Assembly (NCBI RefSeq): GCF_020921035.1
Contig: NC_063152.1
Coordinates: 3,664,001 to 3,728,000 of the forward strand
Length of the DNA: 64,000 nucleotides
Source of the DNA: Rhodamnia argentea
Lineage: Eukaryota > Streptophyta > Magnoliopsida > Myrtales > Myrtaceae
Direction of reading: 5' to 3'
Part shown: positions 32,582-45,343 of the stretch, in pieces
How the letters are laid out: every line of letters begins with the position of its first letter
Position numbering within the stretch: the first letter of the stretch is position 1
The notes under the pieces: model-generated
What the model saw: the letters and a program-made list of their open reading frames with translations, nothing else
Told to the model about the DNA's origin: nothing
Database searches by the model: none
Position numbers and translations under genes: made by a program

Positions 32582-35453
32582 TGCCAGAGGGTTTAAAGAA
32601 ACTAAAAATGGTAGGTGATGTGAGTATACACCAACACTTATACCTACGTATTGATCTCATTCCGGAAAAATCGACTTTATCATCAGTTCTCACGTGCAAA
32701 CTGATAACTAAAAATGTTAGGGGATGCGTATTTTTGTTTTTTTTCAAAATTACCGGAGGACAGGGCTGTGTTTTGTCAACTATCTAGAGGGAAACCGGCA
32801 TACCCATCCAATGCATCGTCTCCCCTCTCAAATCTGAGTTACTTATAGAATCGAATGCGCAATAATCGATTCCTGAGAAGAAAGTATGAGAACTCTGTTG
32901 CCATTAATTAAATCTCAGGGTGGGTGATGGAGTAAACGATGTTTAATAACGTGATACGTTATGGGTGAAACCTCGCAAGTTTTATATCTGAGAATATAGC
33001 GAAACGATCTTTGAACCGTGACACCACTTTCAAGCTTTTCATAAGTTAGTCTACATTAGATTATTATATGGTGAGGAAGTCTACGTTAATTGTATACTTG
33101 GACAAAGTGGCATCAAAAGCAATCAATGAACCTTGAACCAAAGGATTTGGGGAGAGGGGCCCTTTAAATATGTGACCCTAGATCATCAATCCAAAACCTA
33201 AACCATGACCCAACACTAGCTCGATGGGCATTGGAGATGCTATTGTCATGCTTCCTCATCCACATGCTATAATGGAGAGAAGAGATCCAACGTTCTCCTT
33301 CCGAAGGAGCTCAACATGGATGTCTGAGAACAAGTTCACACCGGCTGGGCCATTGTTGGTTGTCTCCTATGCACTTGTTCACAAGAACATCAGAGGAAGA
33401 AATATTTCTTTCCTTCCTCTTATTATTTATAATGTTCTAATATCAACTATTGTTATTAAAGTTGTTATTGACATCTCGAGGAAGTGGATTGATTAGGGGC
33501 TGTTGGATTTGGTTGACATTGGAATTGGTTGAATTGAAGTCTCAGATGGAGCCCAATCAAGATCTATGGATTTACGGACTGGCCAATACAACCCAATTGG
33601 GCTGAAACCTATAAGGAATATATCCAGATTGCAAGGTATTGATGTTATAATTCCAGGCCACTTCTTCTCTAAGCTTTCCTCGCTTGAGAAATTTTCCGAT
33701 CCTAATTTTGCGTGTGGAAATCTGGCAGTCGAGCAATATTGTCATTTGCAATCATGATCAGTTTTAAATCACCAAAATATTATTGTTTAATTACGAGTTT
33801 TCTTCATTTGAATCTCCATATCCCATTCTTCATGGATGAAGATCATTTGTCCTAAACGGTATTCCTTTTAATATTTTGACAAATCTCAATGGCCGATAAC
33901 AACTGCAACTACATAAATCGATATTAGAGATTTGTTGAAACACCGGAGGAGTACTAGACGAGACGAATGATCTACAGCACCATTTCTATCTCCATTTAAA
34001 ATTGACTTTCGCAGTTCGACCTAGGCCAATTTAACCAATAGAGAGTAGGGTACGTTAAAAACTTTCTATTAATTGGTGCGACAATTTAAGTTAAGTGGTT
34101 GTCTTCTATCGTTTTTGACACATAGGTCAAGTTAGAAGTTCACTTCTCTCTTCAAGGAAATATTTAGTTTTATCTGGAAAACATTCAAAAGAATTACTAG
34201 ATAATTTATTTACCATGTTCACCCTGTTTTGACTCAATCCGGCAAAAGGGTTGAAACCGGATCGGAGGCCTGATCAATTCTCGGTCGAACCGGTTAGTCC
34301 AGTCAAATTCGTTTCAAATTTTAAAACCCTAATTGGCATCTGTTTTACTCACTGCTGGAATGTTCGGTTTAATTGTTTCTTTTTAACTTGTTCATTTTTA
34401 AGTTGTTTTGTTTACCTCTCTTTTCAAACATTTTAAACTTGTGATTATGCTAGACTTAAAATAAAAAAAAAAAATGCTAGCCTTTTGTGTCCAGTAACAA
34501 AAGCAAAATTCTTTGTTAGCAGTTCTATGATAGAAACAAGACTTTCTTGTTTATGTCAGAAAGTAAAAGTTTTTGAGAAAAAAAGAAATAGAGCTGCATA
34601 AAATCAATTCCTTATATTCATGGAGACATAGTAGGTAAGAGGTAGACAAGAACTTAAGGAAAACATTTGACAACTTTGGCAAAATCGTTTCAAGAATATG
34701 AGTTGATGTTGAACAGAGAAACTGATAATTAAAAAAAAAAAAACAAATTTGTTTGCCGAAAGTGTTGAGTGGAATAATGCAAATCTTGAGTGATAGGACT
34801 TTGTGACCTACAAGGATGGTAACAAAGCCTCTTAGACTTAATAATGCACCTTTTCGAGAATGACACTTTTTTGATTTGGACATCTTGCGGCATCTAGAGA
34901 CCCTCCCATCAAGTCATTCTTTTCATGAATTGGAATCAAGACAAAAATTTGAAGAGACCCTAACCTTATCTTTTCATGAAGTCAATCAGTAGGAAGGAGA
35001 AAAAGGCAAGCTATTCCAATTCCTCTATACTAATCTTCATTTGGATTGAAAAAGTGGGGCTCTCTGGAAATAGTCGGAGAATCTAAACCTACACATTCCA
35101 AGATATAACTCCTTCTTGGTAGGTCGCATTTAATATGCTTCTAACCTTTTTTTGATCGCCAAACGTATTTCTAATTCGAAAGGTTGTGAATATCGCACTA
35201 GATGCATAGGTCTATGTGCCCTTCTTTCTTTCTAGATTTTTAATAGACAACCAACTGTTCATGCCAACAACAACGAACATCGGAGGTGTTGAGAAAGACT
35301 ACACAGCTTGTGCAACAAGTAATAAGCCAAATAGTTGAGTGTTCTTGGCAAAATTCTCTGAATTGTTCTCTCTTCTCTGTCATAAGTTTCTCCTGGTATT
35401 TAGTTTTGTAATGGCAAGAGGGTATCTGTGCAATTAAAGCAATTGGGTTGGGG
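32582..35453. other. Intergenic DNA without recognised genes
   Basis: Several short open frames occur, but none resembles a known family or has a convincing gene structure. An ACCGGAT/GAACCGG-rich patch at 34,230-34,310 resembles the ends of the hAT element at 32,015-32,573 and may be a relic of it. Confidence 0.45.
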
Positions 35454-35562
35454 ACTTTATAGGCAGAACAGATGACGTACGAAAAGCAAGAACCTTTAAA
35501 CAAATGAAATATATTAAGGACTTTCGAGAATTACATAGTATTGCTCTTCAACACCCAATAGA

Positions 35563-35590
35563 AAGCTCTCTCTCTCTCTCTCTCTCTCTC
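35563..35590 (+). repeat. CT microsatellite in a 5' UTR
   Basis: A run of CT dinucleotides ends 8 bases before the ATG of the small membrane protein gene. CT-rich leaders are common in plant genes. A weak TATA-like TTTATAGG lies near 35,457. Confidence 0.8.
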
Positions 35591-35597
35591 AATTGCC

Positions 35598-35867
35598 ATG
35601 GACATCCCTGCACGGATTTTGCAACACAAGAATCAAGTGGCCATGGCAGTCATTGGTGTCGTAGCGATTTCTCTTATGGCATATGCAGCACCAAGATTCG
35701 CGACCATCTTGGCTTACTTCTGGCCTCTCTTTGCCTCCACGGCCGTGTTCTTAGTCACGATATTCGCCTTTGGCGGGATCTCCAAGCTCTCGACGGAAGG
35801 TCACGGCCAGAAAGCCGGCGAGGGAATCATCGACTACGTCGCGGGCCAATCGGGATACGTCGATTGA
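35598..35867 (+). CDS. Small two-helix membrane protein, function unknown
   Basis: An 89-residue protein. After MDIPARILQHKNQ come two hydrophobic segments, about residues 14-31 (VAMAVIGVVAISLMAYAA) and 34-58 (FATILAYFWPLFASTAVF and on), then a charged tail ending GIIDYVAGQSGYVD. The composition and the AYFWPLF and KAGEGIIDYVAG motifs recall small uncharacterised plant membrane proteins. No signal for organelle targeting is obvious. The ATG context (CCATGGAC) is good and it follows a CT-rich leader. No function can be assigned. Confidence 0.72.
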   Translation: MDIPARILQHKNQVAMAVIGVVAISLMAYAAPRFATILAYFWPLFASTAVFLVTIFAFGGISKLSTEGHGQKAGEGIIDYVAGQSGYVD

Positions 35868-36539
35868 GCCTCGGAAGGACGAGTAAATATGTTAAATGTC
35901 CATGAAAGTGAATATGCAGATTGAATCACACAGAGAGAGTTTCTCTTCATCGTTCGGTCTCTATGCCATCTGATCTCTCTTAACGCCTTGTAAAGATATA
36001 TGTCTTTTTATCTGTCCTTTTTAAATGCGAAATCCAGCTTAAGTTGCAGTAGTAAATATAAATCCAAGTGCTAAGCTGATGCACATCATCAGCAAATGAT
36101 AGATTGCCCGCTATAAACGAATATTGTTGATGGGAGAGATCCATCCCTAAAGCGCGACGAGAGCTCTGCGAAGATGCTCGAAAATACGGATTGAAAGTAG
36201 CACGATTAGCTGCAGAATAGAGCTCTGATGCTGGAGCACCAAAGGCTACAATCGCTCGAACATTCAACTCGAAACCAACCCGCTTGCTTGCCAAAGACAG
36301 CGACCTGTTTAAAGGCCAGCATTTGCAGAAGCTCCTGTCTTGATTTCCAGGTTTCCTACCGAATAAATCAGTGAAACTAATCTACCTTAGCTCAAGTTTG
36401 CCCTGCAGAACCAGTCATCCACCTAAATATAGCCAAAACGAAGGCTGTTTACCACTTGCTTTTCAAAGGATTTCTAATAGCTAGCCGAGGAGGCTAACTC
36501 ATATGTCTTGAGAAAGATTTGAACGCTAATTTTTTAACG

Positions 36540-36905
36540 GGATAAGGACGTAAATGGTCCATGAACTTTAGTCAACATGCAATATGGTCTTTGAACTTTT
36601 AATTTGTTCAATATAGTTCCTAAACTTTGATACATGTTCAATTTAGTCCCTAAACTAAATGAAAATATTCAATGTTGTCCTTCTATTAATTCAAGCTCAA
36701 GGACGACATTGAACCTTTTCATATAGTGCAATGATGAAATTCAACATGTACCCAAAATCTAAGGATTACATTGAACGACTTAAATGTTCGGGGACGACAT
36801 TATATATTAGATTAAAGTTCATGGATTATATTGAATAAACTAAAAGATCGAGTCATATTGCATGTTGGGCCAAAGTTTAGGGACTATTTCTATCGTTTTT
36901 TCTTG
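36540..36905. mobile_element. Foldback MITE, family A, copy 1
   Basis: The left arm (GGTCCATGAACTTTAGTC...AACATGCAATATGGTC) is inverted in the right arm (...CATATTGCATGTTGGGCC AAAGTTTAGGGAC). The arms repeat the phrase AGTCCCTAAACTTT. No ORF. A diverged second copy lies at 60,697-61,115. Confidence 0.65.
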
Positions 36906-37235
36906 TGTAATCATGGTTTTCATTGAACCTTAATATATTGAATTAGGTATTTCTTTTTCAGCCGAAGATTAAGGCCATGTAGCCCAATAATAATCGATGA
37001 GGCTTTTGATGGGTCGGTATTGAAGATTTAATAAAGGCATCCGACTATTGGGCCAACATTTGCAACTGTATCACATAAGACAAGCGATGATTTTTTGACG
37101 GAATTGGGCCTGGATCTTGTCGGCTGCACTGGCCCAAGCGATGGTGCAAAGCTGAGGACACACCGGAAGGCCTACATTGCACGAATGCGGACTGGACATG
37201 AACTACTATACATACCGACTCCCCGATTAAGTACG

Positions 37236-38040
37236 TGAAAAATCTCAAACCAATTATTTCTCAAATCAATTGTATTGGTACTAATTCAGTCATATATATT
37301 TTATTGGATCAATTTTGTTATAAACATTTTCATATTGATACTAATTTAGTCCACTCGACCAATTCTAATAGGATATCGTTGACGTTGAGGCTAACCATCT
37401 TATGTGGTATATAGCCGACACTAATGTTGATTTTTTTAAATATTTTTAATATGTGTATATGTATTTATTTATTTTCCTTTTTTTCTTTTTTTCCTCGTTC
37501 TGTTTGCCTTCTTTTTCTTTTTTCTTTTTTTCCTTCGTTTTCTATTTGCGGATGGCCGACTTTGGTGTCGTGAGCCAAAGGAGAGGGTTGGTCTCGACGG
37601 GCCGCGCTTGGGCAAGGGCGAGCATGGGCAAGGGTCCCCTTGCCAAATTTGGAGAGGCCAAACCTCACCCAAGCCAAGGCAGCCTGGCCAGGTGTCGCCT
37701 AGGCAAGGCTCGTAGAACCTCATCCTTTTCCGGGTGAGGCCCGATGAGGGTTGGCCATCCTTGCTAGTTGCCAGCAAATAGAAAAGAGGAAGGAAAAAGA
37801 AAGAAAGAAAGGAAAATAAAAAATATATCAAAAATATTAATAAAAATGTCCACGTCGGTGTCCATTGTGCTATGTGGAACGACCGACGTCCGCGTCAACA
37901 ATTTCCGGTCAAAATTGGTTGGATGAATAGAATTGGTACTAATGTGAAAATGCTTATAACTAAATTGTTCAATTGAAAGGTTTAAGACTGAATTGGTATC
38001 AATACAATAGGTTTAAGATTTTATTGGTACTTTTTCCCAT
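37236..38040. mobile_element. Foldback element, family B, copy 1
   Basis: Inverted arms of about 150 bp (37,236-37,388 and 37,878-38,038) carry the phrase ATTGGTACCAATTCAGTC-like text in opposite senses. The centre (37,480-37,850) is pyrimidine-rich and then GC-rich (GGCCAAACCTCACCCAAGCC) and unlike the arms. Four relatives occur in this window with different degrees of decay. Confidence 0.65.
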
Positions 38041-39773
38041 GACTCCCTGTTGCGACCTAAAATTTAGGCTAACGGATTATCGGGTTAATTAAATCAACTA
38101 ACTTAACTCGAACCCTCCCAAATCCTACCGAATCGCAACTTAGATTTATTCATAAGGAAATATTTAATCGGAGCCGCCACTAATCGGTAGGTTGATTAGA
38201 AACCTATATAAAATAGCGGGAGAACTATTTTATCTTTGCGAACCAACGAGAATGAGTCCGGGGACTTGGTTACGCTAATTGAAAAATTAACACCCTTTCG
38301 GTACCAATTTCATGAAAAAAGCTTTTCCGATTGATCGATGTGAATTTGATTATTAATTGAAAAAAATGTGACATGAAGATTGTATATTAAGCGTCCGGAG
38401 GATGATTTTTTAGTATTTTCGGCAATAAAAGAAAGCATTCAAAAGCAATAAAAAATCTGAACAAAAATAAACAAAAATGCCCATAATATACCTTTAATTT
38501 CCGATTTTTTCGAAAATCCTCTCATTCCCAAAGATCTAGGCTAAAGCAAGATTTCATCCGCTACATCCTCGAGAATTCGAGCCGGTATGCGGATATGTAT
38601 ATAGAAAAACAACATCCCTTTTGCCAAAGGGTAGAACACGAATTTCTATACTAAACCACCATCCCATTCCACGAGATCGTGGCTAAAGCGTGTGTTTTTT
38701 TTTTTCGATGGGTCTAGGCACGTTAGGGAGCATATATTATGGGCATGTTTATTTAAAATTGTGCAAACTTTATAACAATAAAAAACAAACAACACGACAA
38801 AAATAAAAATAAAAACAAGTCCATTGAGCTTGATTTTTCGAAAATTCAAAGAGGGGTGGCTGAAATTGTGAAGTGAGGACCCACCTTTCCTCATCAAAAA
38901 TTTTTCTTCAATTTTAATTTGAGAAAATTATCTTTGAGGATCAGAAAAATTAATTTCCAGACAATTCTAAAAAAAAAAAAAGGGCAAATATTCAATGAGC
39001 TCAAACTTTATCTCTAACAATCAAGTGTCATAATAATAAAAAATTCACAAGATGAAACTTGTTCGACCAATAGATAAATATCCTCAATAAATCACATGTT
39101 AGAGATAATCCTTAAAATCGGAGAGCACATCCGTAGCACATGAAATAACATCAAACAACTATGAGATAATATAATCCAAATGAACATGATGGCTCAAGGC
39201 AAGAATTATCTCTATTACACATAACAAATCTGATCACGAGGATATATGCACGTCAAGAATCTATTTTACCAAAGTTTTGTCTCTTTTTTTTTTTTGTGTT
39301 GGGCTGATTGAATAGCTTATTATTTGGAGGAAAGACATATTTTCAAGTTCATTCTGTCACCCCAAAAAAAAAAATCAACATAGAATTCAATTCGCGGATC
39401 AATTCGTCAAAAAAAAAAAAACAAACAAGTTCTTGTATAAAAAAAATCAACTTCCGGTTCAAGCAAGAATTCAACAAAAAGGTCTAATTTTTCCTTTGCT
39501 TTAATTGCAAATCACACGTGTTCAAAGCGATCCAAGAACGACAATGCAAATTTCCAAGCAAATACGCATAGATTAGCAATTAAAAGTCCAAAAAAATTAC
39601 CTCTTTAGCAAATTTCCAACAAACTTTCAAGCTAGGATCCACGCCCCAAAGACTTGTGCTTTTGAGCCCGATTCACCACCAATATATTTCGAACAATCGG
39701 ATCCGGATAGCAGCGAAGAGATTGAGCGGCAAGCGTGGTCCGGCGTTTTTTATCAAATAGAAATTCCCGGTTT

Positions 39774-41218
39774 TGTCGCGACCTAAAAAAAATAAACGAG
39801 TTAATTTTCGGACTAATGGATTATCAGGTTAATTAATTAACTAACCTAACTCGGACTCTCCCAAGTCCATACCAAATCGCAACTTAAGGTTCAAATAATT
39901 AACATGCAATGTGATTTGAATTTGGAGTCGCCACTAATCATTTTCGGTAGGTTGATTAGAAACCTAAATAAAATAGCGGGAGAAAACTATCTTATTTCCG
40001 CGAACCGGAGATTTTGAATTCGGGGATTTGGTTACGCTAGATTACTCTAACGCCCTTTCGGTACCATTTTCATGAAAAATATTTGATTTGGCAATTTTGA
40101 TGGATTTTACTTGAAATTCAAAGATGCAATTTTTTTGGTTTTTTTTTCTTTTTTATGGGGATGTAAAACATTGAACTTTGTACGATATACACCATGGGTG
40201 ATTTAGAAAGAAAGAAAACGCAGCCAGTCACGAGTATTTATAAAAATAAATTAACATGTAATAATGCTAAAATTTGGAACACGTGGCATGTCTAAAATAA
40301 ACAAACAAATGTTCAAACCAAACGATTACATTTTTGTAGATCGAGATGGAAAGGATTACCTTCTATTACATAAAATCTTACTCACATACACATTATAGTT
40401 CCCTTCAAGATCTCGGAGCTGGAAGAACGCGGCTGTCGTCGAAAATGGCAAGCAATGGCGTTGTTGGGTTGCGAGGGGCGAAATATGTGTCGGGACTCGT
40501 CGAAGATGATGCTCGACTAAAACACTTTTCTTCACTCTCGAATTTTCTCTTCTGATTTTTCTCAAGAACTCTCTTTTTCCTCTCTAAAAATTCCTCTCAA
40601 AAACTCTCTCAAAACTCTCTCAATTCTCTTCCACTCTTCCTAAAAAACTCTCTCAATTCTCTTCTACTCTCTCTCTCAATTCTCTTCCACTCTTCCTCAA
40701 TTCTCAAGAACTCTCCCTCTTTTATAGGCAAAGTTCTTCATCCTTCATTCTTCACCTTCATTTCTTCACCTTCCATCTTCATCTTCTCTTCTTCATCTTC
40801 ATTTCTTCACCTTCCATTTTCATCTTCCCTTCTTCATCTTCATTTCTTCACCTTCCATTTTCATCTTCCCTTCATTATCTTCCCTTCATCATCTTCCCTT
40901 CTTCATCTTCTTTTCATTATCTTCCCTTCATCATCTTCCCTTCTTCATCTTCTTTTGGTATTTGCAATACGGTCCCCGAAGTTCCAAGTATTTGCAATAC
41001 AGGTCCCTGAAATTTTAAGTATTTGCAATACAGTCCTTGAAGTTTCAAATCTTCTCGGTGTATTTTTCCATCCCGTGCCTAGTCTAGACGCATGCTAAAT
41101 TAAGTGTTCTGCTTGCCCGATTATATGCCAATGCAATGTACGCTAAAAATAAATATGTGAGATGATTTTTTATAATTTTTATGCAAAAAATAGATTAATC
41201 AAAATTTAGGCGTCAACA
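39774..41218 (-). repeat. 3' LTR of the nested retrotransposon
   Basis: Bounded by TGTCGCGACC and GCGTCAACA on the plus strand, that is TGTTGACGC...CGCGACA in element sense. On the minus strand CCTATAAAAGA at 40,719-40,728 is a good TATA box for the LTR promoter. The transcribed side is rich in CTTCATCTTCCCTT-type tandem repeats (40,740-40,955). Confidence 0.95.
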
Positions 41219-41234
41219 GCTGCCCCTCTTTGAG
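41219..41234 (-). promoter_or_regulatory. Polypurine tract
   Basis: In element sense TCAAAGAGGGGCAGC directly precedes the 3' LTR, the expected place for the plus-strand DNA primer. Confidence 0.7.
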
Positions 41235-41589
41235 TGGAGGCTCGTAGAGGTTCCGCTCAAAGACAAAATTGAATCCTAAATTTTGATAGTGCAAATTATG
41301 GATGAACTTTTTTGGCGGGAGTTTTAATCCCATTTTTTTTTAATGTAATGAAGTGATGCATGATATGCAAGACCTGTAAATAACATGTGTCATAATTCCT
41401 CTTTTCCATGTTAGAGAAACATGCACATGGATCGCATACAAGAATACCTGTTTTACCAAATTTCTCGTAAGCTAATGGTTCTCTTAATTTCCAAGTTTCT
41501 TTTTGCGGATGCAAGGATTTTAAGGTATTTGGCCTATCTGTTATCGGAGACTTCTCCCTAATGCAAGACAGCGCAAGATATGTGTGTCG

Positions 41590-42040
41590 TTTGAGATCAC
41601 AAGAGCTACGTCGTTGTGAGTCGAAAGAAGTGGGATCAAGTTCACAAGAGCTACGTCGTTGTGAGTTGATTAAATGTCGAAATCGCCAGTGCATATGTCT
41701 TCACGATTCGATAAAGGGGAACCAAAATCATAAGAGCTACGTCGTTATGATTTGGTTTGGATCAAAAATATGGGTGCTTATGTCTTCATGATTTGATAAA
41801 GGAGCCGAAAATCATAAGAGCTATGTCATTATGAGCCGACTAAAGGTCAAGATCACCGGTGCATACGTCTTCGTGATTCGATACCGAAATCATAAGAGCT
41901 ACGTCGTTATGATTTGAAGAGATGTCAAGATCGCCGGTGCATATGTCTTCACGTCCCGAGATTGAAACCATAAGAGCTACGTCGTTATGATTTGATAAGA
42001 TGTCAAGATCGCCGGTGCATATGTCTACACGACTTGACGA
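41590..42040 (-). repeat. Tandem repeats in the retrotransposon 3' region
   Basis: Six units spaced about 50-90 bp share ATAAGAGCTACGTCGTTATGA; most also share a block like AAGATCGCCGGTGCATATGT. Core copies start near 41,601, 41,650, 41,740, 41,817, 41,897 and 41,972. Tandem repeats between coding region and 3' LTR are typical of Tat/Ogre elements. Confidence 0.85.
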
Positions 42041-44640
42041 GAAGAGGCATATTGCCCGAATTGAACAATATTTGATAGGAGCACCATCGAATGGAATCGA
42101 TAAGTACAAAAGGGGCATATTGCCTGAATTGAATCATAACAACTATCATGAGAAGAGTTGTTAATTTGAAAAGGGGTTCGGAAAACTTACCCGGGTTCTC
42201 CAAACGATTAATCAAGGAACGAAGCGATTGCTTTGTATCGTACACGGTAGGCATTTGCCCAAAGCAAAACTTGCTCATTCAATAATCCTTGGAAGAATTT
42301 CGAGACCTTGGGAGGGAACTCGAACATCGGGAATGTATTACCTATCATAGAATGTCGAGGTAACACACACAAACATATTCAACAATGAGTATAATGCAAT
42401 CACTCATACTATGGTTCATGCATAACCATTCTGTCAAGTTTGCATTACCAATTTTGTCTAGGGAGGTTCTCACATTACGAATACCTCGAATGTGAGCTGA
42501 ATGGGGGGACTTCGGTCCGAAAGGGCTTTCTCTCACTCTCGAGAAAAGCTATTTATCCTGTCTGAGGATTCAAGAGAAATCACTCAATCTTTCCATCATC
42601 GCATTCGATAAGGATCCAAGTAATCTCGCAATTGATACGACCGAGTCGATCCGGAGGTCTTGATTAGGACCGTAATGAGAGCTAGGTCAAAGGTTTACAA
42701 AGGGGACTCCAGGTTGAGTCAAGGTCTTTGAAATGAATTTCTTCATCATTTGCTCCGGATTTACAAGTCAAGAATCCTGCAAAAATGAGAGAGAAATAAT
42801 CTTGCTCGAACTTCTTCGAGTGATGCTTAAAATCATTTAACTCTACGTTAACTCAAGTGCCCTAATCGGAAGAGACTTTGGAGGGTTATAACGTAGGCTA
42901 GGATTGGGGACCGAGGAACGAAAAGGCTCGTTTTGGCTCGAAATTAAATGAGAAGGGGCTTGACGTCGGTGATCATCGTTGACTAGTCACCGATCTTGGT
43001 CTTCTGGAAATGTCTTGGGAAAGAATACCATCATTGAATGAGGGATGGTAGTTTTCTACCGAAAATTGCACTTTACAAACCGATTTCTTGGGGAGTCTTC
43101 TTCATAACAAGTGTCTGTCAAGGATTTGCAAGAGACACAATGCAAACATGTACATGGAATTTACAACTTAACATGCAAAAATGTACATTCAAAATCCAGA
43201 AGTACTTTACAAATGAATGTGCATTGGCCTTACTTTTGGTAGGCACTTTGCTTTTCCTATGCTTGAAATTTTCATATGAGATCGGCCTTTGCTTTTCTTA
43301 CTCCCGACTCTCATTTTTCTTTTTTTCTTCTTTTTTTCGAGAAAAGATTTCTTTTCCTTTTTCTTTGAGAGCCCTTCGACATCTCTTTATTTTGTTTTTT
43401 TTTTGTTTTTTTTTTTTTTTGTTTTTTTTTTTTTTAGAGCGGGCCCTTCTCCTTTAAAGTTCGAGTTTGCCTCTCCTTTTTTTTTTACAATCCCATGACT
43501 TTGAACCAGGAATTACAACAAGCATAATGATCATTCGGGAATTCTCTGTTGACTCGACCATCTCCAATTCTAATCCTTGGGAAAATGCTATCTTCGCCTT
43601 TGGAATGAGCAAATGATCACCAACGGGGGTTTAAGAAATGAATTTGCGGGCTCAAGTGGGCTATGCAAAGAATGAAGTGTATAGGATAGAGAAGTGAATG
43701 CTCTTCATCATCCTAAGGCACTTGAATTAAAATTCGAGTATAAATGCAAAGAAACACCCGAAGATTAATGTTAGTCCGAGCAAGAAAATTTCTAACCATT
43801 TACCTCGTGTTCTTTGCTAGAATTAAATCGTCTGGACCCCGATGTGGGGTGGTTCTTGACGAGGGTAAAGAAATGAAACCACCGCTCAAAAGGGGTAATC
43901 AATGGATCACCCGTAGTGTTTGGGATAGAGAACTGAATGCCTCTGTCATTTCGGCTATCGTACCTTTCGCGAGAAAACTCTTTACCTCGGGAATGCGGAA
44001 TTTTGCCACCGTTCATCTCGCCTGAAAAAATTGGACGTGTTTGGGAAAGGATTGCCTTTCATCATCCCGCCCTGCCCCATTCCATACATTCGATGTATCT
44101 TATGTAGTTCATATTCCTTATTCAGAGTTGGTAAATTAAACATGAGGAACAGTCATGCGCAAACTTTGTAATGTATGAGTGTTTTTGAGCATATAAAATG
44201 CAACAACTTTTTATCTTGGTGGACAGAATTCGCAAGCACATAAGAAACTTCTTAGGGGCGTGGATCGCGAGTTGCCCTCGCTCATGCAAATGAGTTGCAA
44301 AAACTTCATTATCCGGTTCGAGACATGAGATTGTCAAAGGCTCCGGGAATTTCTCATTTCATTAATTTCTCGGGGAGAAGGGATACTTCCGTATCTGGAA
44401 AGGCGGTGACCCTCGTAAAAATCAAAAGGGAAAGCATCAATGTACGTTCTCATGTTCTAAACGAGTTGAAACGATCTTGCTTTACCCTTGTACGAATTTC
44501 TTGTGAACTTTGAATTGAAAGGATCAACTCATCCGGATTGGATTGTATGTCCGGGATGTTATCTCTCCGGTCTTGTAACCATCTGGGCTGAGTTTCAATC
44601 GGCATTGAACTGCGAAGCAAAAAGGTTTTTATTAATCTTT
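42041..44640. other. Non-coding interior of the retrotransposon
   Basis: No frame on either strand shows a recognisable domain. A poly-T-rich stretch lies at 43,315-43,480. Confidence 0.5.
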
Positions 44641-44647
44641 GTACATT

Positions 44648-44730
44648 GATGCCAAATCCCGGGATCGAACCTGGGACGCCTCGGACCACTGTCATTCCCC
44701 CAACCACCAGGCTGTGGTGATGTTGGCGTC
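44648..44730 (-). other. tRNA-derived sequence (SINE head or tRNA pseudogene)
   Basis: On the minus strand the ends GACGCCA and TGGCATC can pair as a 7-bp acceptor stem with one mismatch. A T-arm with the B-box GGTTCGATCCC is clear (CCAGG TTCGATC CCGGG, one mismatch). A D-arm-like CACC...GGTG hairpin is present, but the anticodon arm is poor. No identity can be given. It lies inside the retrotransposon and could be the head of a SINE. Confidence 0.45.
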
Positions 44731-45343
44731 CACGGTTGGTTCGCTTTTTGCTATATTGTTCTCAAAACAGTTGGCAATCCCCCGTCGAGAATAAAATAAG
44801 CATAATTTAGAGTTTGAAATGACCGAGAGCCAATTGGGACGATACGGAGTTACCCATCTTTGAGCCCGCTTGGCCTTTTACTCGTATTCTCCCAAGTAAG
44901 GCTATTCGGAATCTCTCTTTACGGGCGTTCAGGGGCGTCGTCCACAAATTGATTTGCTATAGGCCTAGCTTAGTAAGGAACTTACGCATTTGACAAGAGA
45001 GGAGAAAATTCGTCCTTTAACTCTAGGCAAATTCTAGACAGTTAGAAAGTAAAAAATATCCCACGTAGGGGAACTATACATGGAATTAAAGGAATATTCA
45101 TGCGAGATTGGTTCCACCTCTCTTGCTGGCCACTTCAACGATCAACCGATTCTGTCTTGGACTAAACACCAACAATCGTTGTTTGAAGACCCATAATAAC
45201 TTGCTTCGGATCACGGCTACGGAGGTCCTTCATTTCCAAACAGGCTCATCAAGGTAGCAAGCTCATCATCAAAGTAATCTTCTGATTTTTCGAGCAATTG
45301 ATACTCGAATTGGGCATTGTTACTTGCTAACACCGGTCATGAT

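Noticed and set aside
33224..33496. 90-codon frame MGIGDAIVML... as a gene
   Set aside because: No recognisable family, no clear promoter or intron structure, in repeat-like AT-rich surroundings.
40346..40565. 69-codon frames on both strands, repeated at 52,584-52,803
   Set aside because: They lie inside the two LTRs and overlap each other on opposite strands; no family resemblance.
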